Assembly: GCA_003230535.1 (NCBI GenBank)
Contig: QIEW01000404.1
Span: 1 to 9,551, forward strand
Direction: 5' to 3'
Origin: a bacterium
Lineage (GTDB): Bacteria; SZUA-182; SZUA-191
DNA: 9,551 nucleotides
Of the stretch, positions 1-5,586 are shown piece by piece. The notes beneath the pieces were generated by a model. That model did no database searches, was not told the DNA's origin, and saw only the letters and a program-made list of their open reading frames with translations. A program made the position numbers and the translations under genes. Numbering within the stretch: position 1 is the first letter of the stretch; each line of letters starts with the position of its first letter.

Positions 1-175
1 TAGTTATCAGAGCGACAAAATAAGGCACCAGAAATGCCCCGCCGCCGTTATCGTAGCACATGTATGAAAACCGCCAGATGTTCCCCAGCCCTACGGCCGA
101 ACCAATAGCAGCCATCAGGAAGCCAAACTGCGACTTCCAAACAGATCTGTTTTCGGTTCTGTCAGATGTCCCCAT
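1..175 (-). CDS. Neurotransmitter:sodium symporter (NSS/SNF) family transporter, N-terminal part
   Basis: Reading the minus strand from the ATG at 175-173 gives 58 open codons running off the left edge. The protein starts [13 protein letters not shown] and continues with [19 protein letters not shown], then [11 protein letters not shown]. This is the TM1 signature of the NSS family (LeuT, SERT), where the unwound TM1 segment and the NGGGAF motif help form the sodium and substrate site. Family members are inner-membrane sodium-coupled importers of amino acids or related amines; the substrate cannot be told from this fragment. A GAAG-type ribosome binding site lies about 8 bases upstream of the chosen start. 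Only about a tenth of a normal 440-500 residue protein is present, cut by the window edge and not by mutation. It is preceded by a long leader with its own promoter and an early terminator. Confidence 0.9.
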   Translation of the reverse strand, partial: MGTSDRTENRSVWKSQFGFLMAAIGSAVGLGNIWRFSYMCYDNGGGAFLVPYFVALIT

Positions 176-222
176 AAAATTTCTTCAAGCGGTTATACTG
201 CTGCATTTCCTATGCTACAGTA

Positions 223-241
223 GCCTGGTAAAAAACCAGGC
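223..241. repeat. Perfect hairpin in the NSS leader
   Basis: GCCTGGT (223-229) and ACCAGGC (235-241) form a 7-bp perfect stem with a five-A loop. It lies 48 bases before the transporter start and has no T tract on either strand, so it is not a terminator. It could be a processing or antitermination structure, or a short dispersed palindrome. Confidence 0.4.
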
Positions 242-332
242 AGGGCCTGGAGCCATTAACATAATAAGCGTTTAATTTAGTTATGTTTACAGTAAGTATG
301 CAAGTGTTAGCTCCTATAATTTCCTATAGCTT

Positions 333-360
333 AAAAAAAGAGCCTCTCTTCAGGAGAGGC
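333..360 (-). terminator. Intrinsic terminator in the NSS leader
   Basis: On the minus strand a 7-bp perfect stem (GCCTCTC with GAGAGGC, loop CTGAA; 360-354 and 348-342) is followed by CTC and a run of seven T (339-333). This is a textbook intrinsic terminator. It could stop transcripts arriving from the sulfatase operon upstream, or act as an attenuator, because it sits between the extended -10 promoter at 388-396 and the transporter start at 175. No T-box motif or riboswitch core that I recognise lies in the few bases between promoter and hairpin. Confidence 0.75.
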
Positions 361-387
361 CCCGGACGATAGAGCTGCCCTTGTCAT

Positions 388-416
388 ATTATACCATAAT
401 AGCAGGAATAATTTGG
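388..416 (-). promoter_or_regulatory. Candidate extended -10 promoter for the NSS transporter leader
   Basis: On the minus strand, 393-388 reads TATAAT, preceded by TGG (396-394), which makes an extended -10 box. The -35 position (416-411, CCAAAT) is poor, as is common with extended -10 promoters. Transcription would start near 380, so the leader runs about 205 nt to the transporter start and meets a terminator hairpin after only some 20-45 nt. Called from sequence only. Confidence 0.45.
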
Positions 417-487
417 ATTATGTCCGACATCCCAACCAAGAGCAGTTAAGACAGCACTAGTATCGTGTCAACGCTAGTATGTCTGAT

Positions 488-563
488 CTTTCGGCTTGTC
501 TCAAGCCGAAAGTACTAAGGGCAGCGGCGCCCTGTGGGGTTTCGGCCTGAGACAGGCCGAAAC
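488..563. repeat. Pair of perfect hairpins, loop class TGAGA/TCT
   Basis: Two 11-bp perfect stems stand 26 bases apart. The first is 488-498 with 502-512 (CTTTCGGCTTG, loop TCT). The second is 539-549 with 553-563 (GTTTCGGCCTG, loop AGA). Reading the first in reverse complement, both show TTTCGGCYTGAGACRGGCCGAAA-like architecture, and where they differ the change is matched on the opposite arm (T-A against C-G, and the outermost pair C-G against G-C). No T tract follows either one. A weaker AGGGC/GCCCT hairpin lies between them at 518-533. Confidence 0.8.
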
Positions 564-583
564 ATCTATATGATAAGGGGGAT
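562..583. repeat. 22-bp repeat, second copy at 1521-1542
   Basis: The bases at 562-583 match 1521-1542 at 21 of 22 positions; the one difference is G572 against C1531. The other copy lies inside the sulfatase gene, where it encodes the conserved PPYDID segment on the minus strand. Read in the same frame, the intergenic copy gives NPPYHIDV, so it may be a scrap of a related coding sequence. It starts on the last base pair of the hairpin at 539-563. Confidence 0.55.
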
Positions 584-603
584 TTTTCATAGCCATTTAG
601 GTG

Positions 604-661
604 GTGGCAGGTTCAGAAAACCTGCCACTCATTCAGCCTGTCGGGTTTGAGAACCCGACAG
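604..661. repeat. Second pair of perfect hairpins, loops CAGAA and TGAG
   Basis: The 604-613 arm pairs with 619-628 (GTGGCAGGTT, loop CAGAA). The 638-647 arm pairs with 652-661 (CTGTCGGGTT, loop TGAG). Both stems are 10 bp and perfect, and they are only 9 bases apart. They resemble the hairpins at 488-563 and 7122-7192 in size and loop, but their stems differ. With those they form the intergenic palindrome cluster between the sulfatase and the transporter. Neither has a terminator-like T run. Confidence 0.8.
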
Positions 662-749
662 CACATAAAAACTTATCTGCTTGTTTTAATGAACCCCAAA
701 AATGGGATTTCCTATACGATTAAATAACTGGGTTTATAATGCCTGTCAT

Positions 750-895
750 TCCTGGCTTGACCAGGATATCAGACCGATAAAAAACCTCTGGATTCCTGCT
801 GGAGTTTATCCCCGCGAAAGCTGAAGCAACGGAGTAGGGCGGAACAAGGCGAAGCCGGTTCCGCCTATCCTTTGGCTACTCCGCTTCGCTTGAAC
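750..895. repeat. Imperfect inverted repeat of dispersed-repeat type
   Basis: A small hairpin TCCTGG/CCAGGA (750-755, 761-766) is followed by a nested inverted repeat. The outer arms are GGAGTAG (831-837) and CTACTCC (876-882), and the inner arms are GGCGGAAC (838-845) and GTTCCGCC (858-865). The outer pairing extends with bulges towards 821-827 and 883-890 (GAAGC against GCTTC). The text around 742-815 resembles the short intergenic repeats seen in many anaerobe genomes. No open reading frame of note lies here. It sits just past the sulfatase stop and could cap that transcript, but it lacks a T run. Confidence 0.5.
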
Positions 896-922
896 CACCC
901 TACTAGCTTACAAAACGCTCTA

Positions 923-1633
923 CTAGCGTTGCGCGGCGATCCCAGAGCCGCGCATGATCCGCCACCAAGCTATCGCATGGACGGCGTCGTGCAGCCTCTT
1001 CAAACCTTTCAAATCCGGCGGGTTGTTTGGAAGCCTCTTCCCGGGGAGCGGATATACGGCAGAGACGCCGCTCAAGTCCAATATGAAGTCTGAAGTGATC
1101 AGTTTTCCCTGCGCTATACCGACTGGTCGCTCCCGGGATGCCAGAAGGCTGCTTCCCACCGAATGATAGGGGAAATTTGGTGGCGCCGCCAGCTCGATCA
1201 GCGTCGGACAGATGTCAATATGGCTGCCCGCTGCATTTTTGGGGAGATGGATGCCTTGGAGCACATCCCTGCCGTACAAAACAAGCGGGACGGCTGATCT
1301 CTCAAAGAAACCCGGGTTGGATTGGATGTGTTTCCGCCCGGAGTGATCTCCGGTAATGGCAAATACGGCCAGATTGAGCCTGCCTTCCATCCTGCCGACA
1401 AAATCTCCCAGGCACTTGTCCGCATACCACAGGTGTCCCAGGACATTCAAGTCCACCGGCTTATCTGCAAGCCGGCTGATTTGCTCTGGAACCTCCCTCA
1501 CAGAATATCCTCTTGAGAACACATCTATATCATAAGGGGGATGATAAGTAGTTGAGAGAATCAAGTTAAAGCTGGGTTGTGACCTTATCGGAAACGAAAC
1601 TGAACAGATGTTCATCCTGCACCCCCCACTCAT
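923..1633 (-). CDS. LtaS-like membrane sulfatase, C-terminal part in the shifted frame
   Basis: This frame carries the second half of the sulfatase whose first half is at 1566-2948. True homology begins at QPSFNLIL (codons from about 1579); the ATG at 1633 is only an in-frame methionine in the overlap, with no evidence that it is used. It contributes the remaining active-site pieces of the alkaline phosphatase superfamily: His in STTYHPPYD, matching the LtaS substrate-site histidine, and Asp-His in AITGDHSGR, matching the LtaS metal ligands DH. It then shows the family's typical HIDICPTLIEL segment and a C-terminal tail with NPPDLKGLKRLHDAVHAI. From the junction it adds 217 residues, so the joined protein would be about 675 residues, normal for the family. 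Whether the gene is a real pseudogene, a recoded gene or a sequencing error is not decided here. Confidence 0.8.
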   Translation of the reverse strand: MSGGCRMNICSVSFPIRSQPSFNLILSTTYHPPYDIDVFSRGYSVREVPEQISRLADKPVDLNVLGHLWYADKCLGDFVGRMEGRLNLAVFAITGDHSGRKHIQSNPGFFERSAVPLVLYGRDVLQGIHLPKNAAGSHIDICPTLIELAAPPNFPYHSVGSSLLASRERPVGIAQGKLITSDFILDLSGVSAVYPLPGKRLPNNPPDLKGLKRLHDAVHAIAWWRIMRGSGIAAQR

Positions 1634-2948
1634 TGGTGGAAATCCATTCTCCTATGTCCGCTCCGCCGTATACCTCCTCAAACCCCTGGGCGCTGAAAAA
1701 ATCACCGATCCGATGCCAGCTCAGGTACCCGCCGTAAAACAGCCTGGTCTTGTAACCCAGACGCCGGAATGTATCGGCAATAGAAGAGGGATAGGGTGTT
1801 TTGGCGGATTGACGGTAGTCGGTATATACCCCGGCATCCGGCAGACCTGTGACAATGGCCGCCAGTGAACTCATTGTACCATCGGAGGCCGGCAGGAAAT
1901 TTTCAATATACAGTCCGTTCTTAGCTAGTTTTTTGAGCCTTTCGGTCAACTTTAGAGAACTGTATTTCCCCAGGAGCGGCCAGGTGTCATAGCTCTCCAT
2001 AATAATCAAAAAGATATGGCGGGCGGGCTGATTCTTATGCCCCTGAGCGTGTTTTAGCATATAGGCGTCCAGATCATTAAGGGGCTCATCCTTGGAGAAT
2101 GCGTACCTCGCCGCCCCAACTATATCCTCATCAGGCAGGTACACAGCCAACCCCTGGGAGCCCATCAAACGCAGGTGTTCCTTGAGAGCATACCGCAGGG
2201 CGGCATAGGGGTTTAATACCGCCTTGTTGAGAAAACCGTCTCTGGTTACGGCGGCGTCCTTACGCTGAGCCGGACGGCTGCCATACCCCCCTCTTAGGGC
2301 GCCGACAAATAGCAGGGCGATCACCAGGCTGACGCCCGCCTTGCGTGGTACAGTTGAGAGATGTTGGGCGGAATTATCTTCGGACACAAACTCATATCTT
2401 AAAAAACTCATCAGCGCCGACACACCGGTAACCACAACTACGGCCATGAATATAGCCGCCCCAAGAAGGTTGTATTGCGAGGCGACGGTGGTAAATATTG
2501 TTCGGGGGTTGTCGTAATATAGCTCAAAAATCCAATGATTGAAAACATCGTTAAACTCTTCAAAAAATCCCAGGGCAACCCGGAAAAGGATCGCCGATAC
2601 AATGGTGAATGCAACTCCGACGGCCATTCTCAAGCGATTCGCTACTTTTACCAGGTCCGCGAATCCGCAGGTAATACTCACTAACAAGGGCGGGAGCGCC
2701 CAGTAGGCGGCGACCATGAGGTCATACCGCAGCCCGTTAAGTACTACGGCCAGAATATCAACATAGGTGCTGGATTCATTGATTTGCTGCCTGAAATAAA
2801 ATATGAAGGCGAGTCTGAAGAGTTCCAGCAGGATAAGGCAGAACAGCCAAAACTTAACATCCAGTTGAAACTGTTTGAAGAAACGGTTCCAGCTTCTGCC
2901 GCTTGGGAGAGAGTTTGGTGGCGAGTCTGCTTCGTTTATGCGGTTCAT
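1566..2948 (-). CDS. LtaS-like membrane sulfatase (lipoteichoic acid synthase family), N-terminal part; frameshifted
   Basis: The 460-codon frame starts with ATG at 2948, preceded by a GGAAAG ribosome binding site 4-5 bases upstream. Residues about 30-50, 62-92, 105-125, 158-180 and 203-220 are hydrophobic, giving the five-helix N-terminal membrane domain of the LtaS/phosphoglycerol transferase family. A periplasmic or extracellular sulfatase domain follows. E318 in IIMESYDTW and T358 in PASDGTMSS match the metal-binding Glu and nucleophilic Thr of LtaS. The frame then stops at TTQL (1566), in mid-domain. Skipping one base at about 1577, after the ACA codon at 1580-1578, restores the remaining domain in the other frame. 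Family members move phosphoglycerol or phosphoethanolamine groups onto polymers or lipids; the acceptor here is unknown. It lies 35 bp after the metallophosphoesterase gene, very likely in one operon. Confidence 0.85.
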   Translation of the reverse strand: MNRINEADSPPNSLPSGRSWNRFFKQFQLDVKFWLFCLILLELFRLAFIFYFRQQINESSTYVDILAVVLNGLRYDLMVAAYWALPPLLVSITCGFADLVKVANRLRMAVGVAFTIVSAILFRVALGFFEEFNDVFNHWIFELYYDNPRTIFTTVASQYNLLGAAIFMAVVVVTGVSALMSFLRYEFVSEDNSAQHLSTVPRKAGVSLVIALLFVGALRGGYGSRPAQRKDAAVTRDGFLNKAVLNPYAALRYALKEHLRLMGSQGLAVYLPDEDIVGAARYAFSKDEPLNDLDAYMLKHAQGHKNQPARHIFLIIMESYDTWPLLGKYSSLKLTERLKKLAKNGLYIENFLPASDGTMSSLAAIVTGLPDAGVYTDYRQSAKTPYPSSIADTFRRLGYKTRLFYGGYLSWHRIGDFFSAQGFEEVYGGADIGEWISTNEWGVQDEHLFSFVSDKVTTQL

Positions 2949-2983
2949 CGCTTTCCGGCGACTTTAGGTTAAATCAGCGATCA

Positions 2984-4237
2984 TCAGGTGACTTGCTCCG
3001 CCTTCCAATATCTCCGCAGCTCCCATACCATTCCGCCGGTAGAGAAGAGCATCACCGCCAAGACAAGCCCGGCCAGAAACCGGCGCTGCTCTACCCACGG
3101 CCACAGGCGCGCGATGATTAAATATTCCAACACATTTTCGATATTGGTTTTATGAGGCACCAGTAATATTTTCTCCGTTACCTCATCTTGGTTTACGGTG
3201 ATAACTAATGCGTGGAAGAAAGCGCCATACTTGTTCTTTCTAAGTTCAGCCCCTCCGCCGGCAGATACGATGTAATTGGTATCTACTTTTGAAAGTCTCA
3301 CATAGCCATGATAATCACCTGCGATAACATAGTTTACTTTGAACCTGTCAAAGATTTCTATCAATTTTTGAGGTTGCTTAATATCATCGAAAGAGAACTC
3401 TCTTGTTACGGGAGGAGGTACATGCTGAAACACAAACACCCGCTTGGCTTCCTGCCGCTCGGCCTGCAATACCCTTTCCAAAAAAGTCAATGTTTCTTCC
3501 ATAGAATTATCAGACCGCCGCCAAACAGCTAAAATTGGTTCCATATCAGTAATGCCTGCTCGCCTTAGACGCTCTCTCAGTTGGTTCTCATCAGCTATAT
3601 CATCATCAAAAAAGGCGTAGTCACTGTTTCTGCTGTTACTTTTAATTATTTTTTCTTTAACCAACTTGAAAAATAAATCATTATCCTGTAAATCGCTTTT
3701 GACGATAACTCCGCAATATTTCCTGGGCAAAACCCGCAAAAAAATGAATAATGAGCCGCCATAACGGAAATAAAACTGGGTTGGGCCGTAAAACTGTTCG
3801 AATTGTTCCTGAGTAAAACAACCCGGGCGGATATCGTGGTCACCTGCCACATAAAATGTGGGATATGAAGTCGCCAGTTCAGTAACGATCTTCATTCTGA
3901 AGTAGTTATGATCGGCTGGAAGCGGTCTTTGGGTGCAGTCTCCCAGCAACACTAAGAAAGCTAAGGGTTCTTCCCATAAGTGTTCCATTATGGTTTCAAA
4001 GGTGCCATTCCCTCTCGTGTCACCTACTACCGCAAAAGAAAATCGAGCAGAAGAGGGGGCTTCCCCCAGCATTTTAACGACCCGGTCAAAGTTGCCGAAA
4101 GTAGAGGGCAGTGGTAGATTCACCTCCGTCAGAGCCTCAAAAACAATCCAAGATATTGCGGTCAGGCACAGAATAAGCACACCGAGAACAAGACCGCGCC
4201 AAATAACGCCGAAGCTTCGATTAGCAAGCACCTTCAT
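2984..4237 (-). CDS. Membrane-anchored calcineurin-like metallophosphoesterase
   Basis: This 417-codon gene starts at ATG 4237, behind a GGGGAAG site 9 bases away. The frame is open further, to a TTG at 4351, but that extension overlaps the likely promoter and its sequence looks non-coding. Residues 15-34 form one membrane helix and 387-407 a second, so the enzyme is anchored at both ends, with the domain between them probably outside the cytoplasm. Metallophosphoesterase motifs appear in order: GDTRGN (72-77), LLGDC (97-101), AGDHD (131-135), FQHVPPP (270-276) and AGDYHG (306-311). Against the usual D-x-H, GD, GNH[DE], H, GHxH series, there is Arg for the first His (R75), Asp for Asn (D133) and Asp for the first His of GHxH (D308), so the metal site may be altered. 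It is the first gene of the operon with the sulfatase; substrate unknown. Confidence 0.85.
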   Translation of the reverse strand: MKVLANRSFGVIWRGLVLGVLILCLTAISWIVFEALTEVNLPLPSTFGNFDRVVKMLGEAPSSARFSFAVVGDTRGNGTFETIMEHLWEEPLAFLVLLGDCTQRPLPADHNYFRMKIVTELATSYPTFYVAGDHDIRPGCFTQEQFEQFYGPTQFYFRYGGSLFIFLRVLPRKYCGVIVKSDLQDNDLFFKLVKEKIIKSNSRNSDYAFFDDDIADENQLRERLRRAGITDMEPILAVWRRSDNSMEETLTFLERVLQAERQEAKRVFVFQHVPPPVTREFSFDDIKQPQKLIEIFDRFKVNYVIAGDYHGYVRLSKVDTNYIVSAGGGAELRKNKYGAFFHALVITVNQDEVTEKILLVPHKTNIENVLEYLIIARLWPWVEQRRFLAGLVLAVMLFSTGGMVWELRRYWKAEQVT

Positions 4238-4321
4238 GGTCACAAACTTCCCCGTTTCTGTGGAACCCGAGCACAGGCTTCCTTCCTCTCGGGTCCTATT
4301 TCTCCAATAATATTCAACCTT

Positions 4322-4351
4322 AACATAGCACACTACTAAAGCGTATCTCAA
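4322..4351 (-). promoter_or_regulatory. Candidate promoter of the metallophosphoesterase-sulfatase operon
   Basis: On the minus strand, TTGAGA (4351-4346) and TATGTT (4327-4322) are separated by 18 bases, with TGC just before the second box as in extended -10 promoters. Transcription would begin near 4315 and give a leader of about 78 nt. That leader contains a 7-bp hairpin, ACCCGAG/CTCGGGT (4294-4288 with 4271-4265, 16-nt loop), and then the ribosome binding site. Its position supports the ATG at 4237 over the upstream TTG. Confidence 0.45.
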
Positions 4352-4374
4352 TCAGTAATCTGCCTGGTTCATAG

Positions 4375-4889
4375 ACAATCCGCCGGGAGGAAGTCAAAAA
4401 GCTGGAGGAGGCACCGGTCAACCCAATGTGCTGGTAAGGAGCTGCTGGTTGCTGTTGAAGCGACCGGCCAGGTTAAGCGAAAAGCAAACCGCCCGCTTGG
4501 GGGAGATTCTCAAAATCAACCTGGCCTCGGTTAAGGCCTCGGTTAAGGCATATCTGATGCGGAAGGATTTTCAACGTTTCTGGGAATACAAGAGCCGCAA
4601 AAGAGGCCGAAAAATTACTGGACGACTGGATTACCAGAACCCTGAAAACCAAACTACAAACCTATGAAACAAGCGGCCCGCATGTTGCGCAAACATAAAC
4701 CGCTCATTCTTAACTGGTTTGAGGCGGAAGGCAAGCGCCTCCTCTGAAGCAGCAGAAGGCATGAACCTCAAAGCGAAACTAACTATGAGATATGCTTTCG
4801 GCTTTAGATCGGTGGAATGCCTGCAAACCGCCTTGTATCACACACCCGGCAATTTGCCGGAACCAATCCTTACCCACAGATTCTCCTGA
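4375..4889 (+). pseudogene. ISL3 family transposase, C-terminal relic with several frameshifts
   Basis: Pieces of one transposase are spread over all three forward frames in the right order. RREEVKKLEEA (from 4381) is followed by CWLLLKRPARLSEKQTARL and KAYLMRKDFQRFWEYKS (4443-4600), then LDDWITRTLKTKLQ (from about 4618), MKQAARMLRKHKPLILNWFEAEGK (from 4664), and MNLKAKLTMRYAFGFRSVE through LPEPILTHRFS with a stop at 4887-4889. These are the conserved C-terminal motifs of ISL3 transposases. At least four frame changes separate them, and a 12-bp tandem duplication (4523-4546) inserts an extra ASVK. The N-terminal two thirds are missing. No terminal inverted repeat could be assigned. The element is dead. 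Confidence 0.85.
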
Positions 4890-5195
4890 AGAGCCCGTAA
4901 AAAAGTCCTCTAATGGAATTTGGCACCTGCCTAGGGTCTTTCCGATATTTCCACCGCCTGCGACGTAGGCTGCAAGAAGAATGCTATAAGGATATAAGGA
5001 AACGTGTATTGGGTATAAGCTGCACTTGATGCTTGGCGTGCTAGTCCTGTGGATATATTTAGTCTTTTGTTTTTGGTGGAGATAGCGGAGCGGTGGAGGC
5101 GCTCGGCACTACTCTCACCTGGTATTTATTGCCTATTCCGTACTCACCTATGACATCCCCACTAAAAAATGGGGGAACTTTACTGAAATTAGATC
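4890..5195. other. Intergenic stretch without a supported gene
   Basis: Nothing here could be called as a gene. On the minus strand a short open run ending near 5069 (reading GDVIGEYGIGNKYQV and ending PLSPPKTKD) has no start or ribosome binding site and is not recognised. A weak hairpin with CCCCA and TGGGG arms around an A-rich loop lies at 5157-5175. The stretch probably includes the decayed right end of the ISL3 element. Confidence 0.4.
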
Positions 5196-5224
5196 TTGAC
5201 AATTAGATCAGATAAGTATATCAA
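5187..5224 (+). promoter_or_regulatory. Candidate promoter with a flanking 9-bp direct repeat
   Basis: TTGACA at 5196-5201, a perfect -35 box, and TATCAA at 5219-5224 are 17 bases apart, on the strand of the 456-codon gene. The 9-mer AATTAGATC occurs at 5187-5195 and again at 5201-5209, 14 bases apart, bracketing the -35 box as an operator would. The transcript would have a leader of about 355 nt that carries the repeat at 5311-5479. The link to the gene at 5587 is inferred. Confidence 0.5.
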
Positions 5225-5310
5225 TTAATATTGCTATTTATAGCATAGCGGTTTTTATAATAGGAGAATTCGGGGGAAAAGTGAAAAATGTTTGTTATTT
5301 CCAGAGAAAT

Positions 5311-5479
5311 AAACCCGGATTATTCATAAATACACGGTAAACATTGGTGATGCTATATGAATACAGCTACTTATAAAATAACGGTCAAAAAATAAAATGG
5401 CTCATACAAATCACCGAAAACTCCCGCGATGGAAGCGACCAACTCCGAGCGTGTTATAAGTCCCGAATTGTTCGGGTAA
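5311..5479 (+). repeat. Leader repeat, copy A (MITE-like)
   Basis: Bases 5311-5440 match 8691-8820 without gaps at 121 of 130 positions (93%). The match then continues with small indels to a shared right end (GAATTGTTCGGGT here, GAATTATTCGGGT there). The ends are imperfect inverted repeats, AACCCGGATTATTC on the left against ACCCGAACAATTC from the right. No transposase is encoded and no clear target duplication is visible. The right end holds its own hairpin, CCCGAA/TTCGGG (5462-5467, 5471-5476). Best read as a non-autonomous mobile element; a mobile 5' leader RNA is the alternative. Confidence 0.8.
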
Positions 5480-5481
5480 AG

Positions 5482-5505
5482 AAGGAGGTGATGCTTATTA
5501 AGTAA
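5482..5505 (+). promoter_or_regulatory. Orphan strong Shine-Dalgarno with a five-codon frame
   Basis: AAGGAGGTG (5482-5490) is a near-perfect anti-16S match placed right after the repeat, yet the only nearby start is an ATG at 5491 that meets a stop after MLIK. A second short frame (MPTKKVKLLIFQD) begins at 5534 and ends at 5575, overlapping the ribosome binding site of the gene at 5587. They may be leftovers of a gene interrupted by the repeat, or a leader peptide; no further support for either is visible. Confidence 0.25.
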
Positions 5506-5586
5506 CGGCAATTTAAGTTCCAGGTTTTTTCAAATGCCAACAAAGAAGGTCAAGCTGTTAATATTTCAAGATTAGGAGGTTGATAA

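Noticed and set aside
60-275. 71-codon plus-strand frame
   Set aside because: It is antisense to the clear NSS transporter N-terminus and has no ribosome binding site.
361-480. T-box or other known riboswitch before the transporter
   Set aside because: No AGGGTGGNACCGCG-type motif or other riboswitch core was found on the minus strand.
914-930. Small AACGCT/AGCGTT hairpin at the sulfatase stop as a terminator
   Set aside because: The stem is only 6 bp and the T run is four bases at most; too weak to call.
3933-4310. 125-codon plus-strand frame
   Set aside because: It lies opposite the metallophosphoesterase coding sequence, a shadow frame with no recognisable domain.
4238-4351. TTG-started extension of the metallophosphoesterase
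   Set aside because: It overlaps the candidate promoter, has no ribosome binding site, and is unlike a family N-terminus; the ATG at 4237 precedes a clean membrane helix.
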